Positions 34,277 to 44,951 of a stretch of 64,000 nt of DNA are shown one piece after another (position 1 is the stretch's first letter; every line of letters begins with the position of its first letter). The notes beneath the pieces were generated by a model that saw only the letters and a program-made list of their open reading frames with translations, searched no databases and was not told the DNA's origin. The translations under genes were made by a program, and so were the position numbers. The DNA is taken from contig JAGTXZ010000018.1 of assembly GCA_018398575.1 (NCBI GenBank), positions 1,612,001 through 1,676,000 of the forward strand, written 5' to 3'. Source of the stretch: Ampelomyces quisqualis. Its lineage: Eukaryota; Ascomycota; Dothideomycetes; Pleosporales; Phaeosphaeriaceae.

Positions 34277-37138
34277 TCAAGCCATGACGCTTGAATTGCC
34301 GCCTGGTGGATGGTGTCAGTCGGAGACAAAATATAAAGAGAGGGTAACGACCGCTCAGCGGCAAGGCCTCGCAAAATGGGACAAAGAAAAAGGGTTGTTG
34401 GTCGACATACCAATTTGGCGCTTGATCTGCTCACGGGCCCATCGCGCGGTGTCGCGGGTGCGGCTGCTAAAGTCTTGGTTAGAGCGTGCCTCTCTTGCCA
34501 TGGCGGTGAGGAAGTCGTGTCGGAAGTATTCCCTGAAGTCGCCGTTGGGGAACGCGTCGGCAATATCGCCAACGACACCACACGATGATCGAAGGAGGCC
34601 TTCGGTACGATTGCTGTCTTGCTGAATGGTGCGTAGAAGATCGAAGATGGAGTCCATGTAGGGAACAATCAGGTTGGTCTTGCCGCTAAGCTTCATGGCG
34701 ACAATGCAGCCGTCCCATGCATCCATGATACCCTCCCGCAACGAGGTGATGTAGTCAATCATCTCAAAGTTGCCCTCGGTGGTGAGAGTGACTTGACCAG
34801 CCTGCTGAAGCACCTGGGCGACAACTGGGAGGTACGGCTCAAAAGCGCCGTGGATTGCATGAGCAATGTCACCAAAGCACTGGAGAATGGCGGGCTTGAG
34901 CTGGTTGCCGAGCGCGGGGCTCCGGAGGTTGTTGAGCAGGGAGTTCATGAAGGCATCGCAGTACGGTTGGACGTTCTCGCCTAGAGATCGAGTAATGTCG
35001 GCAACCAGACCAATAGCCATGGAGCAAAGTGCGGGTTCGTCTTGGTTGTTGAGAGCATTGTACAGGAATGGCGAGAATGACTCCATATACTTCTGGAAGT
35101 CTTCTTCCAATGCAGTCGCAATGGATCCGATGGCAGCAAAGACCGTGTCAGGTACACTTGACTTGGGTGGTAGCTCAGAGAGCAATTTGAGCAGAATCAT
35201 CATGATGCGGTCTGCTTGAGGCTTCACATCGGTTTCCAATCGCTGGACGATTGACATGACGACACTAGCCAAGCTCGTTTGCATCTCTTCAAGGGTGAGC
35301 TTATCCTCAACACTGACAACCTGTCCTTGAAGCGCCATGGACTTCTGCAGACGTTCGAGGATGACATTGGACAGTTCGTTGACCAAGGGCACACTGTCAC
35401 CCGCAGCGTTGTTGACGAACGAGTTGAGCACTTCATAAGCCGCAGTGCGGAGCTGATTGTCGGCATCAGCACGTTCAGTAACGGTCAGCAGATGCTGGAC
35501 ACTGGGTGCGAAGTGGGCAGAGAGCGGGTTGGAATGACATCCCGGTTCGCCGGCAAATCTGTCTGCGAGATTCATCAAGGACCAGCAGCAAGACGCCGCC
35601 ATCTTGGGGTTGCTCGCGAGTCCGCTGAACAGGGCTCCGATCAGTGGCGGGAGATGTTGCTGTGCGTCGAGCGCGCTCGGTACGGCCTCGCAAATGCGGC
35701 CCAGCGCGTACGCGGCCGAGTCCTTGACGTGGATGTTCTGGTCATCCATCATGCCGATCAGAGTGGGGAGGGCTTGTTTGACGATGGGGTCGAGAACAGA
35801 CTCCTCGGGGCCCTCCATGATGGCGCCGAATGCCGATACGGACGCGTCCCTGTAGTGCCAATCTTCTGAGCGAATGTACTTTTCAATAAAGGCCAGGACT
35901 GGTGGCATGACCCCGCTACCGACGCACTGTGCCCAGAGTTGCAGACACTGGTAGGCGGCGCGCGACGTGTTGTATTCGTTGTCATCGGCATCCTCATCCT
36001 GCTTGGCGAGTAGGTCCAGGAGGACAGGGACGACTTCCTGCGTGGCGACACGCGCAAAGTTGAAGTATTCACGGAGCTCGGTCGAGCCTTCGGCTTGGGC
36101 CTGTGTGTTGTCGTCCTCGATTGCGATTTCCTCCTCGCAGACTGTGCACCAGAACTCGACGGCAAGCTTGGCAACGTCGGGCTCCTCGCTCTTCATGCCC
36201 TGGATGGTGAGACCGAACAGAGCCTTCTCCATGTAGAAGCGCATCTTGTCGTAGTACAGGCCCATGATGCGGTTCAGACATCCATAGGAGCCCTGCTGGA
36301 TGCGGTCGTCGTCGGCTTGGGTGGCTTCGCAGATGACCTGCATAATGTAGTTGCGCTCGCCCTCGTTGTCGAAGTTGGAGCGCACAAACTCGATCGAGTC
36401 GCTCAGCGCGTTGATGGCAGCCACGCGGACATGGGCGTTGGTCTCCTCCTTCCGGGCACCCTGCACGACGGCGGTCAGGATGGCGTTGGAGTGGTGTCCC
36501 AGGGCTTCGCGCAGATCGGCATCGTCCGTGTCGCAGATGAAGCCGATGGTGGTCAGCGAGGCCTGTTTCTGGCTGTCGGAGCCCTGTCCAACGCTCTCGA
36601 CGAGGGCCGGCATGAGCTCTGGCCATTGGTTGCGGGGCACTTCGATGGCAGCGACCGAGGCAATGAACTGGGCAGCCGCGGCGCCGACCTGCTTGGCTGG
36701 GGTGGACAGGGTGCGCAGGGCCACCTGCTTGACGGCCTGCTTGATGTCGGCGTCGAGGTTGATCCATCGCTCTTGCACCTGGCGTAACCGCGCATACTCG
36801 CGGGCGGTGAAGGCGTTTTTGAGGGCGAGGGCGGCAGCGGTGCGGATCGAGGGCGAGGCCTGCTCGTTTGCGAGTTCGCCGCTGAGGATTTGGAGGTACT
36901 GTGGCTGCGGTGAGACACGGCGGTTAGCGCGTGCGTGTGCCCGAGGGTGCGCATGGCATGCAGCCTTTGCGCGGCGGGCAGACTTACAAAGTCCGAGTCG
37001 GCGGCCTGCTGGAGCTGCTGCTCGGCCGAGTTCCGGATGTTGCTATCTAGACGCAGTCAGGGCGGGGAGGGGAGGGGCGCGTGTTGGGGGCAGCATACCG
37101 GCGGAGAAGGTCCCCTCCAACACCTGGTTGATGTCCAT
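34277..37138 (-). CDS. KAP95: Importin beta-1 (Kap95)
   Basis: Nuclear import receptor that binds importin-alpha/NLS cargo, Ran-GTP and FG nucleoporins. Exons 37099-37138 (40 nt), 36988-37046 (59 nt), 34411-36904 and 34277-34302 (26 nt) give 872 aa, close to the yeast and human proteins. The N-terminus reads MDINQVLEGTFSADSNIRNSAEQQL; the importin-beta N-terminal domain continues with PSIRTAAALALKNAF. HEAT repeats fill the rest, including the acidic loop region (about residues 330-345, KQDEDADDNEYN) and DEPALCSMAIGLVADITRS. The last exon only adds GGNSSVMA after KRQI; without it the frame would run on to an unlikely tail. It is divergent from the F-box-like gene, 364 bp away. Confidence 0.94.
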
Positions 37139-37502
37139 GGGGGCGGGGGGAGGGGGGGAGGGAGAGTGCAGGAGTCAGAGAGGCGTGTCTGGCGTGGCGG
37201 GGCGGCGGGCGGCGGCGGCACGACAGGAGAGATGGGAGGAGTTGCGGTGGACGCGGAGGCGGGGAGGGATTGTGCGGCGATGAAGGTGCAGTATTGTTTT
37301 GCAGACGGGTCGTGCCCCACTACCTATCCGTATCTAGCACCTACTGCCTGCGCGGCGCCTCTGGAAGAAGGGGCCGGCAGCACAGCAAACGAGGGGGCTG
37401 CGTGCGGCAGGGAACATGTGACCGTGTCCGTCTGATGTCTGGCTTTCCTCCCTTCTTGCCCGCTCGTCCAGCGACAGCAGCGGCTTCTCCTCCGACACCG
37501 CC
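37139..37502. promoter_or_regulatory. Bidirectional promoter region, Kap95 / F-box-like gene
   Basis: The two start codons face away from each other across 364 bp. The Kap95-proximal half is very G-rich on the plus strand (GGGGGCGGGGGGAGGGGGGG near 37140), which is a C-rich, pyrimidine tract on the Kap95 coding strand. No TATA box is obvious. Confidence 0.5.
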
Positions 37503-38633
37503 ATGCTCGATGCGCCGCCACCAGCCAGCAACCCGCCCGCGGCCTCGCAGCCCGCCGCATTCGATCCTTCGTTCAGCCTATTGCTATCGCTGCCCCGCGA
37601 GCTCCGCGAGCGCATTTACGCTTTCACGCTCACGTCTCCCTGCCCGTTCTGGTGGCCCAATCAAGCGCCGCTGAAGCACTCGGTCGGCGTCAGCCTCCTG
37701 CGGACCTGTCGGCAAGTCCATGCCGAGTGTGTATCCATTCTCTACAGCGCGAACAAGTTCCTCTTCACGCACCCGTCGGACTGCAACATCTTCCGCGTCG
37801 TCGCTTCGCCCGCATCGCACAAGATCACATGTGCATACTTCCGCATTCGCGAGAAAGACGTGCGGCTATGGACGAGCTATCTGGGTAGCAAGACGGCCGA
37901 GCGGAGTCTGAAGTCGGACCTGCCCAAGCTCAAGCACCTGTGGATATTCATGCGTTGCGGCAGCATGGGCACACCAGCCAACATAGCGCTCGGCCAACTC
38001 GCCCACGGCGGCATGGGCATGCAAGCCGTACCACAGGCAGGCCTGCCTCCTGGTGTCGCAGTCCAAGTCCAGGCCGTGCAAATCGCCCTCGGCCAACAAG
38101 TTGCCGCCCTGCAGCAGCAGCTTCCTAATCTAGCAGCAAATCATGGACATGTACAAGCCAACTTCATACCGCTACACCCCGCAATGCCCTTCGCTCAATT
38201 CCAGCAAGGCGGCTTACCACCGCTCACTCACACCAACCATCCTCAGCCTCCGCCTCCGCCTCCGCCTCCGCCTCTACCACCACATCATCCCGCTGGTCCA
38301 CAAGCAAACACCCCCGCCGTCTTCGCTCATCACCAGCACGGCCCCGTCCAGCCCTATTCGCTGTATACTTCTTTCCTACTTTTCGAGCGCGAAATGGGTA
38401 TCGAGTCGCTATGTCTATCTCTCCAGGAAACGCGCCGCGAAGAAACCCAAGTCAAGATTGTGTGTATCATGCGCATTCCGAGACGAGAGGTCGACAGGCT
38501 GTGCAGCATGTACCCGGAAGAGCTGGAAAGGGATCGACACGGTGATGCGAGGACGCGATTTAGGAGACTGTATGGGACCGAGGTCAGCTTGGAGATTAGC
38601 GGATATGACGTTCCGGGCCATGAGTATCGATAG
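37503..38633 (+). CDS. F-box-like domain protein, proline-rich
   Basis: Single-exon protein of 376 aa of a group common in ascomycetes, function unknown. An F-box-like helix pair lies at about residues 28-75 (LPRELRERIYAFTL ... LLRTCRQVHAECVSILYSAN), the form often found in proteins annotated as F-box or DUF3-like. F-box proteins recruit substrates to SCF ubiquitin ligases, but the motif alone does not prove this. A Gln/Ala-rich stretch (about 205-235) and a run of nine prolines (about residue 250) form a flexible middle. The C-terminal block (YSLYTSFLLFEREMGIESLCLSL) looks folded. It ends at 38633. Confidence 0.8.
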   Translation: MLDAPPPASNPPAASQPAAFDPSFSLLLSLPRELRERIYAFTLTSPCPFWWPNQAPLKHSVGVSLLRTCRQVHAECVSILYSANKFLFTHPSDCNIFRVVASPASHKITCAYFRIREKDVRLWTSYLGSKTAERSLKSDLPKLKHLWIFMRCGSMGTPANIALGQLAHGGMGMQAVPQAGLPPGVAVQVQAVQIALGQQVAALQQQLPNLAANHGHVQANFIPLHPAMPFAQFQQGGLPPLTHTNHPQPPPPPPPPPLPPHHPAGPQANTPAVFAHHQHGPVQPYSLYTSFLLFEREMGIESLCLSLQETRREETQVKIVCIMRIPRREVDRLCSMYPEELERDRHGDARTRFRRLYGTEVSLEISGYDVPGHEYR

Positions 38634-38998
38634 CTGAAGTGACGGAAAGTATCACTTGTCGAGTCTTGCCTATCTGTGGGCAAAGGAATTCATGTTTCCT
38701 CACTGACGTATTCATCATCACGATCAACACAGGATATTCTCAAAAGTATCTTCACAAAACACAATCAACCAAGTTCTTATTTCCCACACACGACTGACAT
38801 TTTCTATTCCCACCCCGTCATTTTCCTTGACAGATAACTAGACAAATACAATACAACAAAGACTCGCACTGGGGTGATGTGTGGAGCGCGACTTGATAGA
38901 CATCCAGGAAGAGCTGGAATCAAGATCAAATCAAATCAAATCACGCAAACAAAGAAAAAAACAAGAAAGGAAAAACCCAACCCCCTTTCACGCTTCAT
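38634..38998. other. 3' flanks of two converging genes
   Basis: Between the stops of the F-box-like gene and the large disordered protein. Contains a short direct repeat (ATCAAATCAAATCA near 38930) and A-rich sequence. No gene. Confidence 0.6.
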
Positions 38999-41602
38999 CT
39001 ACCCAAGCGTCGCGTGCGTCGCTAACCGCACACTCCGCCGCCTTGCCCCCGCCGAGACAGGCCCGCCACCGCCATCGCCACCGACTTGACTCGGCGGCGC
39101 GTCCTGGTCAAACACCCTGCTCGCGCTGACGGGGTGTGCCAGAAACCCGGCTTTGCCTTTGCGGCGCGCACCGGGGCCGACGGAGAGCGTGCTCGACTTG
39201 CGGCGCGCGAGGAACGCCGCGAGCATGCTGTCCATTTCCGCCTGCGTCGCGAGGGGGGAGGATGGGTTGCGCGCGGGCGGCGGCGCGTACATTTGGCTGA
39301 TGGAGTAGCGGTGGTGCGGGGTGAAGCCGGGGTAAGGGGTGTTCTCGGGGAGGGGCGCGAGAGAGGGTAAAAGGCGGTGGGAGGTGGGGGAGGAGGACTC
39401 GGCGGTGGAGTAGTTGATGCGAGGCCGCTTGCGGGGCGAGGAGCGTGGGTGGTGTGGTGCAGACGGTGAGATGGCGTCGGGGGACGGGTTGTCCGACTCG
39501 GAACCGTCGTCGTCGTCGTCGTCGTCGTCGCGGATGGTGGTTATTTTGCGCTTTGCGCGGCGGGTTGTGGTGGCTTTTGTTTGTGACTTTCTGGGCACGC
39601 GGGCTGCGGCGTCTTCGGCATCGTAGGTGGCTTTGAGGGCCACGTACTCGGCGATACGCTGGTTGATGACTGGATCGTAGTCGTCGTAGACGGCACAGAA
39701 GTCGAATTCCGAAGCAGTACCCTGCCTGACGGCTTTTTTGTAGCGGCTCGAGCGCTTGATTTTCTTCTGCGTCATTGAGATTTCCATGTCGCCCTTGGAG
39801 ATCATGAAGACGTTTGGCGTGAGCTTGCGGTCGACAAACTGGCGCATCTGCGAGCGAGCGCGGTTCGCAATGTTGATGTCTGCCATGGCGTGCGCGAGCG
39901 TGCGGTCAAACGCTTTGTCCTGCTTCGATGATTTGTGGACGGGGTAGTCCTTAAACTCTTCTGTGTTGTGCAGCTGGCCCTTGCGACACGCCTTGATGAA
40001 GTACTGAGCAATATCAGTCTCCGGGCGCCCGGACATGGTCCACTTGGCCTGGCCTGCTTCGCGAGGCAGGTCGACGCGGGTATCGACGCGGACGTCGGCG
40101 TGAGCGCAGATGGCGGCGAAGTCGCAGAAGCGCTCGAGACAGTACAAGTGCACGAATCCAGGAACGTCGAACGGATCGACGACACGGTTGCCGTACTTCT
40201 TGTGCTTCTCGTCAAAAGCAACCCGGAAGTGGCCCACGTCAATGGTACCGCTATCGCCGTAGATATGCTTGGGACACTCGCGGAAGAGACACTTGGAGTG
40301 CGCAGGGGAGCCGTACCGACGAGCCATATCTGCAGGAGAGACCTGAATCCAGAGCACCAAGTCTTCAGAAGGGTACTGCAAAATGTACTCCTTGATCTGA
40401 CGAGCTTTCATGCGCTTGGTCTTGAACTCGTCCAAGCCACCAGTATTGACGTACTCGAATGTGAAATTAGATGACTCCCAATTTCCATGCGGCAGAGGCT
40501 TGGACTTGTACTTGCGAACCTCCCGAGCTTCACCGTTGATGCGAGCAGTGCGAGTGGTATCGCCCTTGGTGTTGGAGTTGATGCGAACCCAGGGCTTGTC
40601 CTCACACTTTTGCGGCTTTTGACCAACGCGCGCAGCCTGAGGCCGAGAGGGCTTACCCAGTGAGCTGCTGCTCGAGAAGCCAGAATCTCGAGACTCGCGG
40701 CGGCGATCGCCCTTGCGCCCGCGGGGAGCCTTGGTGATCTCGAAGCCGTCGGAATCGTCGCTAGACTCGTCCTCGGCTTGCTGTGTGGCACGACGGCGCT
40801 TGCTGGGTGTATCAGACTCTGAGCCTGAGCCTGGGTCCGAGATGGACGCTTTACGAGAGCGCTTACGTGGATTGGGCACGGAGAGTGGTTGTTCTGGAAC
40901 TGGGGGCAGCATGGGCGAAGGCTGCATCGGATACAAGGACTGTGAATAGCCCTGAGGGACCCAGTAAGGCGCAGCTAGCGGTGTGTACAGGTCCAGTGGG
41001 TCTGGGTAAATATGCTGCATTGGCATACCTTGGTATGAATGCATGGGGTGCAAGCCATCTGATCGCAGGAAGGTGGGCGTACCTGGCACTGCAGTCAGTC
41101 CCGGCGTGGGCTGCAAATGTGCCGGGTGAATGAGCTGTGAAGTCTGGGGCTCCTGAACGAGCAGCGCGGGGTCGATGGACACAGGTGCAACAAGCGCAGG
41201 ATCAAGCCATGGCTGAGCCTGGGCTGGAGCAAGTGCATTGTACGGAGACGATTCCAGGTCAATGTGCGGGTGCGGCTGAAATTCGAAGTGTCCATAGTTC
41301 TGGAGAAGGTTAGAACGGAAGCTGCTGTAGACAGAATCGAAAATACCCACGAATTCATCGAATTCCTCAAGAGGCGGCACAGTACCAAGAGCAGCATCAA
41401 ACTCCCAATTCTCGATGGGAAAATCGCCCACGTCATCACCGGGAAGAGCCACCATGGACTGGCCATCCTGACCCGCAGGAGTGCTGGCTTGTCGAGAATC
41501 TGCTCGACTAGCTCGGCGGCTGTTTGGTTGTGAATGGCACATGAAAGCTGACTTGTTAGTCTGAGGCGAGTTCTGCTGAGACACGTCCGAGGACTGGCTC
41601 AT
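38999..41602 (-). CDS. Large disordered nuclear-type protein, unknown
   Basis: Single-exon frame that I do not recognise. Taking Met at 41602 (MSQSSDVSQQ) gives 867 aa; an upstream in-frame Met at 41677 would add 25 residues. The N-terminal third is Pro/Gln/Ser-rich with an acidic patch (DDVGDFPIENWEFD). Basic clusters that fit nuclear import follow: NPRKRSRKAS and SKRRRATQQ. The central part (about residues 360-630) looks folded and has possible metal ligands (SKCLFRECPKHIYGDSG, HLYCLERFCDFAAICAH). The C-terminal third is again disordered, with an eight-Asp run encoded by a trinucleotide repeat (39505-39530) and RAKRKITT. A role in chromatin or transcription is only a guess from composition. 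Confidence 0.72.
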   Translation of the reverse strand: MSQSSDVSQQNSPQTNKSAFMCHSQPNSRRASRADSRQASTPAGQDGQSMVALPGDDVGDFPIENWEFDAALGTVPPLEEFDEFVGIFDSVYSSFRSNLLQNYGHFEFQPHPHIDLESSPYNALAPAQAQPWLDPALVAPVSIDPALLVQEPQTSQLIHPAHLQPTPGLTAVPGTPTFLRSDGLHPMHSYQGMPMQHIYPDPLDLYTPLAAPYWVPQGYSQSLYPMQPSPMLPPVPEQPLSVPNPRKRSRKASISDPGSGSESDTPSKRRRATQQAEDESSDDSDGFEITKAPRGRKGDRRRESRDSGFSSSSSLGKPSRPQAARVGQKPQKCEDKPWVRINSNTKGDTTRTARINGEAREVRKYKSKPLPHGNWESSNFTFEYVNTGGLDEFKTKRMKARQIKEYILQYPSEDLVLWIQVSPADMARRYGSPAHSKCLFRECPKHIYGDSGTIDVGHFRVAFDEKHKKYGNRVVDPFDVPGFVHLYCLERFCDFAAICAHADVRVDTRVDLPREAGQAKWTMSGRPETDIAQYFIKACRKGQLHNTEEFKDYPVHKSSKQDKAFDRTLAHAMADINIANRARSQMRQFVDRKLTPNVFMISKGDMEISMTQKKIKRSSRYKKAVRQGTASEFDFCAVYDDYDPVINQRIAEYVALKATYDAEDAAARVPRKSQTKATTTRRAKRKITTIRDDDDDDDDGSESDNPSPDAISPSAPHHPRSSPRKRPRINYSTAESSSPTSHRLLPSLAPLPENTPYPGFTPHHRYSISQMYAPPPARNPSSPLATQAEMDSMLAAFLARRKSSTLSVGPGARRKGKAGFLAHPVSASRVFDQDAPPSQVGGDGGGGPVSAGARRRSVRLATHATLG

Positions 41603-43527
41603 GATGTGCTGCTCTTTGATTGTGTTTGGTGAAGGTGTCTTTGGCAGCTTGTGATGGATGGGAGATGTAGGCAACATTTCGACAAGTTACCTTTAAGGTT
41701 GATGGCGTGCATAGTGTAGTGAAAATCGCACATATATGTGAGCGTACGACGCTCTTTGTGCAGACATCGTGGAGTCACAGGAATACAGTAGACAAAGAAA
41801 GTGCGGTCGAAGTGTATGAAGTATGGCATTGTTGTGCATACCGACAAAGACGACATGAAAGGACATGGCTCTTCCGAAGACTCGAGCGTTGTTATATCGT
41901 TGTCCCCGGACATGGTGGCTGAAGTTGCTCGAGTCTTGCTTGTTCGAATCACGTGAGGACGGTTCTGTACGCACCTTGTTACTCACTGACATGGATTAAG
42001 GGTAGCGAGTGTATCTGCCTGTTCATTAGCCCGGGAGCTTTTGTTGCTGAGAGTCGTGACAGGTTTGAAGGGATTGTTGCAATCAGGAAATGGTACAAAG
42101 ACATCCACATGAGTTTGAATGTTCAGAACAGGTCTGTGAATTTGTTTTTTCTCATCAAGTAGGAGGAACAGAAGAGTATATGGTGAAAACTTACTAAATT
42201 GATAGACTATAAAGACCATCCTGTTGTATTGTTGAATAGCGCAGCAAGCTCCAAGTCAGCCATCATCGGCAAGGTTGTTCATTTCATAAAAGCCACTTCA
42301 TCTCGACCGCACTGCTGCAATTCGCGATGTCATTGGTGGCGAAGCGCGACATGAAGATACGAGCACAAAGAAGGTGAAGCCACTAATGTTGTGATTGGCG
42401 TTGGAGCGTTGGAGTTTTGTTGCGCTTATGAAAGGAACGCGAAAGAGGCGCGCTCGAATTTCTTTCAATGTCCAACACGCTAGGCCCCGGATAAACAGAA
42501 CCACCGAGTCTACCCTACTTTGGCATATTAGGTATTTACCGCAACAGAAGTTCATCATGCTAAACTTGGATCGCATTCCCGGTGCTGCCTGAGAGACAGC
42601 CTCCGCTCGGTAATCTATATCGTTGGTGCCTGTGTCCATCACTGTGATACATCGTCCTTCCCGTGCGACCCTAGGTAGCGTTGACTGAACTGTGCCAGCT
42701 CGTGAACGCATACCGTTACGATTTATCGAGCAGACAACCCGATGCGCCGAGCAGCAAATACTACTACGAATATTCTCAACGAGCTGTAGGGGATGCATTG
42801 ATGTGTTGCCGGCAAATGAAGTTGACGGCCCTCCACGCTAGTGAATGTCTAGTCTTGAAGGGCTGATAGAGTGATTTGTGTTTTGTCAGATATATGTTTC
42901 GTTTTCATCGGCTCTTCTGCCATCCCTTCACCGCTCTTCTTGGGGTTATTTCACTGTAGGCCGGACGCTTGGTGGCATGTTATCCAGTAACATGGCGTTC
43001 GCTTTCGAATTAGCCACCATGGCACAGTCTCGCTCTGGCCAAGATGCCTACTTACATCTGATCTGAACCGCAAGGCGGTCCGCCAAAAGGGACAGGGAAC
43101 CTACCTACTCTCCTCCACGTTTTATTCGAGCACGAAAGGCATGTTCACAGATAATTCTTTGGGGTATCCTTACCATGATCACTACCCCACATTCCAAGCT
43201 TCTTTGAATTGAATTCAGTGAGCATTAACGGACCGATGTTCGAGTTGATTATACTGTTGAACGTCAAACGTTTGGGGGTATGCGTCGTGATTCAGCCATG
43301 TTGTCGGAACGCTATGGGCCCGTGATACCTAATAATGGAAGCGACGTGTACAAATCGGGTTCAAAGTCGATCAATTGAGCGTGTGACGCCAGGTGTACCG
43401 GGTTTGAAGTAGCAAGGAAACCGTAGGCTCGATTCCATGCGTTCTTATTACCAGCAACGCCTCCTAGAAACGGACACCGCTTGTTCACTCTACCTCTGCT
43501 GTCTATGACTGGCTTCAAGTAGCAGAG
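41603..43527. other. Gene-free gap of 1.9 kb
   Basis: Upstream region of the large disordered protein plus unexplained sequence. Only short frames without domains. A run around 43427 (GGCTCGATTCC) resembles a tRNA B-box but has no matching arms. Confidence 0.55.
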
Positions 43528-44737
43528 ATGGAGCACCCTGACCCTCAAGAGCTTTTGATGCTCAGTCGTACTATTCAGGCTTTGATCTTGACACTGCTCA
43601 TACTATCCTACCTCACTGTTGCGCTGCGATTATGGGTCCGATGCCGCATCACTAAGAGTGCTAGCTGAGATGATGCAGCTATGATGGCTGCATTGGTGAG
43701 TAAATCGCGAGTATTCGCCACAATGAAAGATTAAGATGAGGCCGATCATTGTAGATGCTCTTCACTTGCTTTTGCGCTTTCATCTTCGTCGTTACTTTAC
43801 GCGCGCACCAGATGAAGCTACTTAACCCCAATGATATTCGCACATCACTAGCCTTAAGTCTCTACTAACAATCCACCTATTGGACTCAGTGTACTGAAGT
43901 TGTAACAGTACGTCCAACTCGTCGAGGTCTTTTACATTCTCACAACTACCATGTTCAAGATTTCACTCGGGCTTTTCTTGTTCCGCGTCCTCACGGAGCG
44001 CTGGCAGAGACTCCTATTCTATGTCCTACTCATAATATCTACGGCTTACGGCTTATTCTATGTCTTCACACCAATCTTTGCCTGCGGAGATCCCGCAAAA
44101 ATTGCCGACACATTTTTGGGCTCGAAGAAGTGTCTGCCTGTAGCCTTGACCCTCACCACCGGATGCATGTATGGCGGCCTCAATGTCATCGCCAACTGGA
44201 AATTTGTCTTGATTCAGATTTGCGTTCTCGTCGATAGTGATCTTGATAGACGTTCCAAGATTTCTGTCAGCATAGTTATGGCCTTCGGTGCAGTGGGAAG
44301 TGTATCTAGCATCATGCGCATGGTGTACTTGAAAGGCCTTCCGGTTGTCCCCACCGGCTTGAATTGCATGTCACGCTTTTTCTACCGTGCGTCCCGAGCT
44401 AATTTGTCCGACAGCAACGACAATCAAAGCCGCCATTTGGGCGACTGCCGAGCCTGGTACAGGCATAATAGCACCCTCGATGGCCATACTTCGTCCGCTA
44501 ATTCGCAATACCACTACTTCTGTTCGATTTCACGCCTCTTCACACTCTTGGAAAGGATCCAAAGGCACCACATCAGGGGAAGATATAATTGCACTGACGG
44601 TGCAGGCGAGCAAGAAGGACGGTGTGTATGGTATACCGAATTATGATCCGCAGAGTCCGACGGTAACCTATGGTAAAGCCAGTGTGCAGAAAGTCGTCAT
44701 ATTCCAGGAAGGTAGGCATGTGTCATCGACAGTGTGA
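43528..44737 (+). pseudogene. Broken fungal rhodopsin/SAT4-like gene
   Basis: Clear remains of a second rhodopsin-like seven-helix protein. The first exon opens with MEHPDPQELLMLSRTIQAL, includes TM1 (ALILTLLILSYLTVALRLWV), then has a TGA at 43666-43668 exactly where family members have Trp before DD (SAS-stop-DDAAMMAAL). After an intron (donor 43684 region) come MLFTCFCAFIFVVTLRA, then YVQLVEVFYILTTTMFKIS and a long open segment to MRMVYLKGLP (44330). The exon joint near 43860 does not keep frame. Between FFYRA (about 44380) and PELICPTATTIKAAIWATAEPG the frame shifts by one. The tail runs to a stop at 44737. One nonsense change (G-to-A) plus one shift indicates a fairly recent pseudogene. 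Confidence 0.75.
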
Positions 44738-44951
44738 AAGCAGGAGATATATGGAAAACCTTGCGGCGTTCTTGTTTTCCATGATACTCTCGCTTGGAAG
44801 CTTCTTTGTAATTTACCATTATTGTACTTGACATTCTAATCACCAAGATTCTTCTAATTCGGTCCATCCGTGCCCAGTGTTAAGCTGCCCACCGCACCGA
44901 TGCGTCCTGAGACACACTTTCGTTGGCTCCACTAACTAGACGCATTCTCTG

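Noticed and set aside
36095..36787. Plus-strand 230-codon open frame
   Set aside because: Lies opposite the conserved HEAT-repeat exon of Kap95 and has no family resemblance.
43415..43445. tRNA-like B-box (GGCTCGATTCC)
   Set aside because: The flanks do not form a T-stem, and no acceptor or anticodon arm could be drawn.
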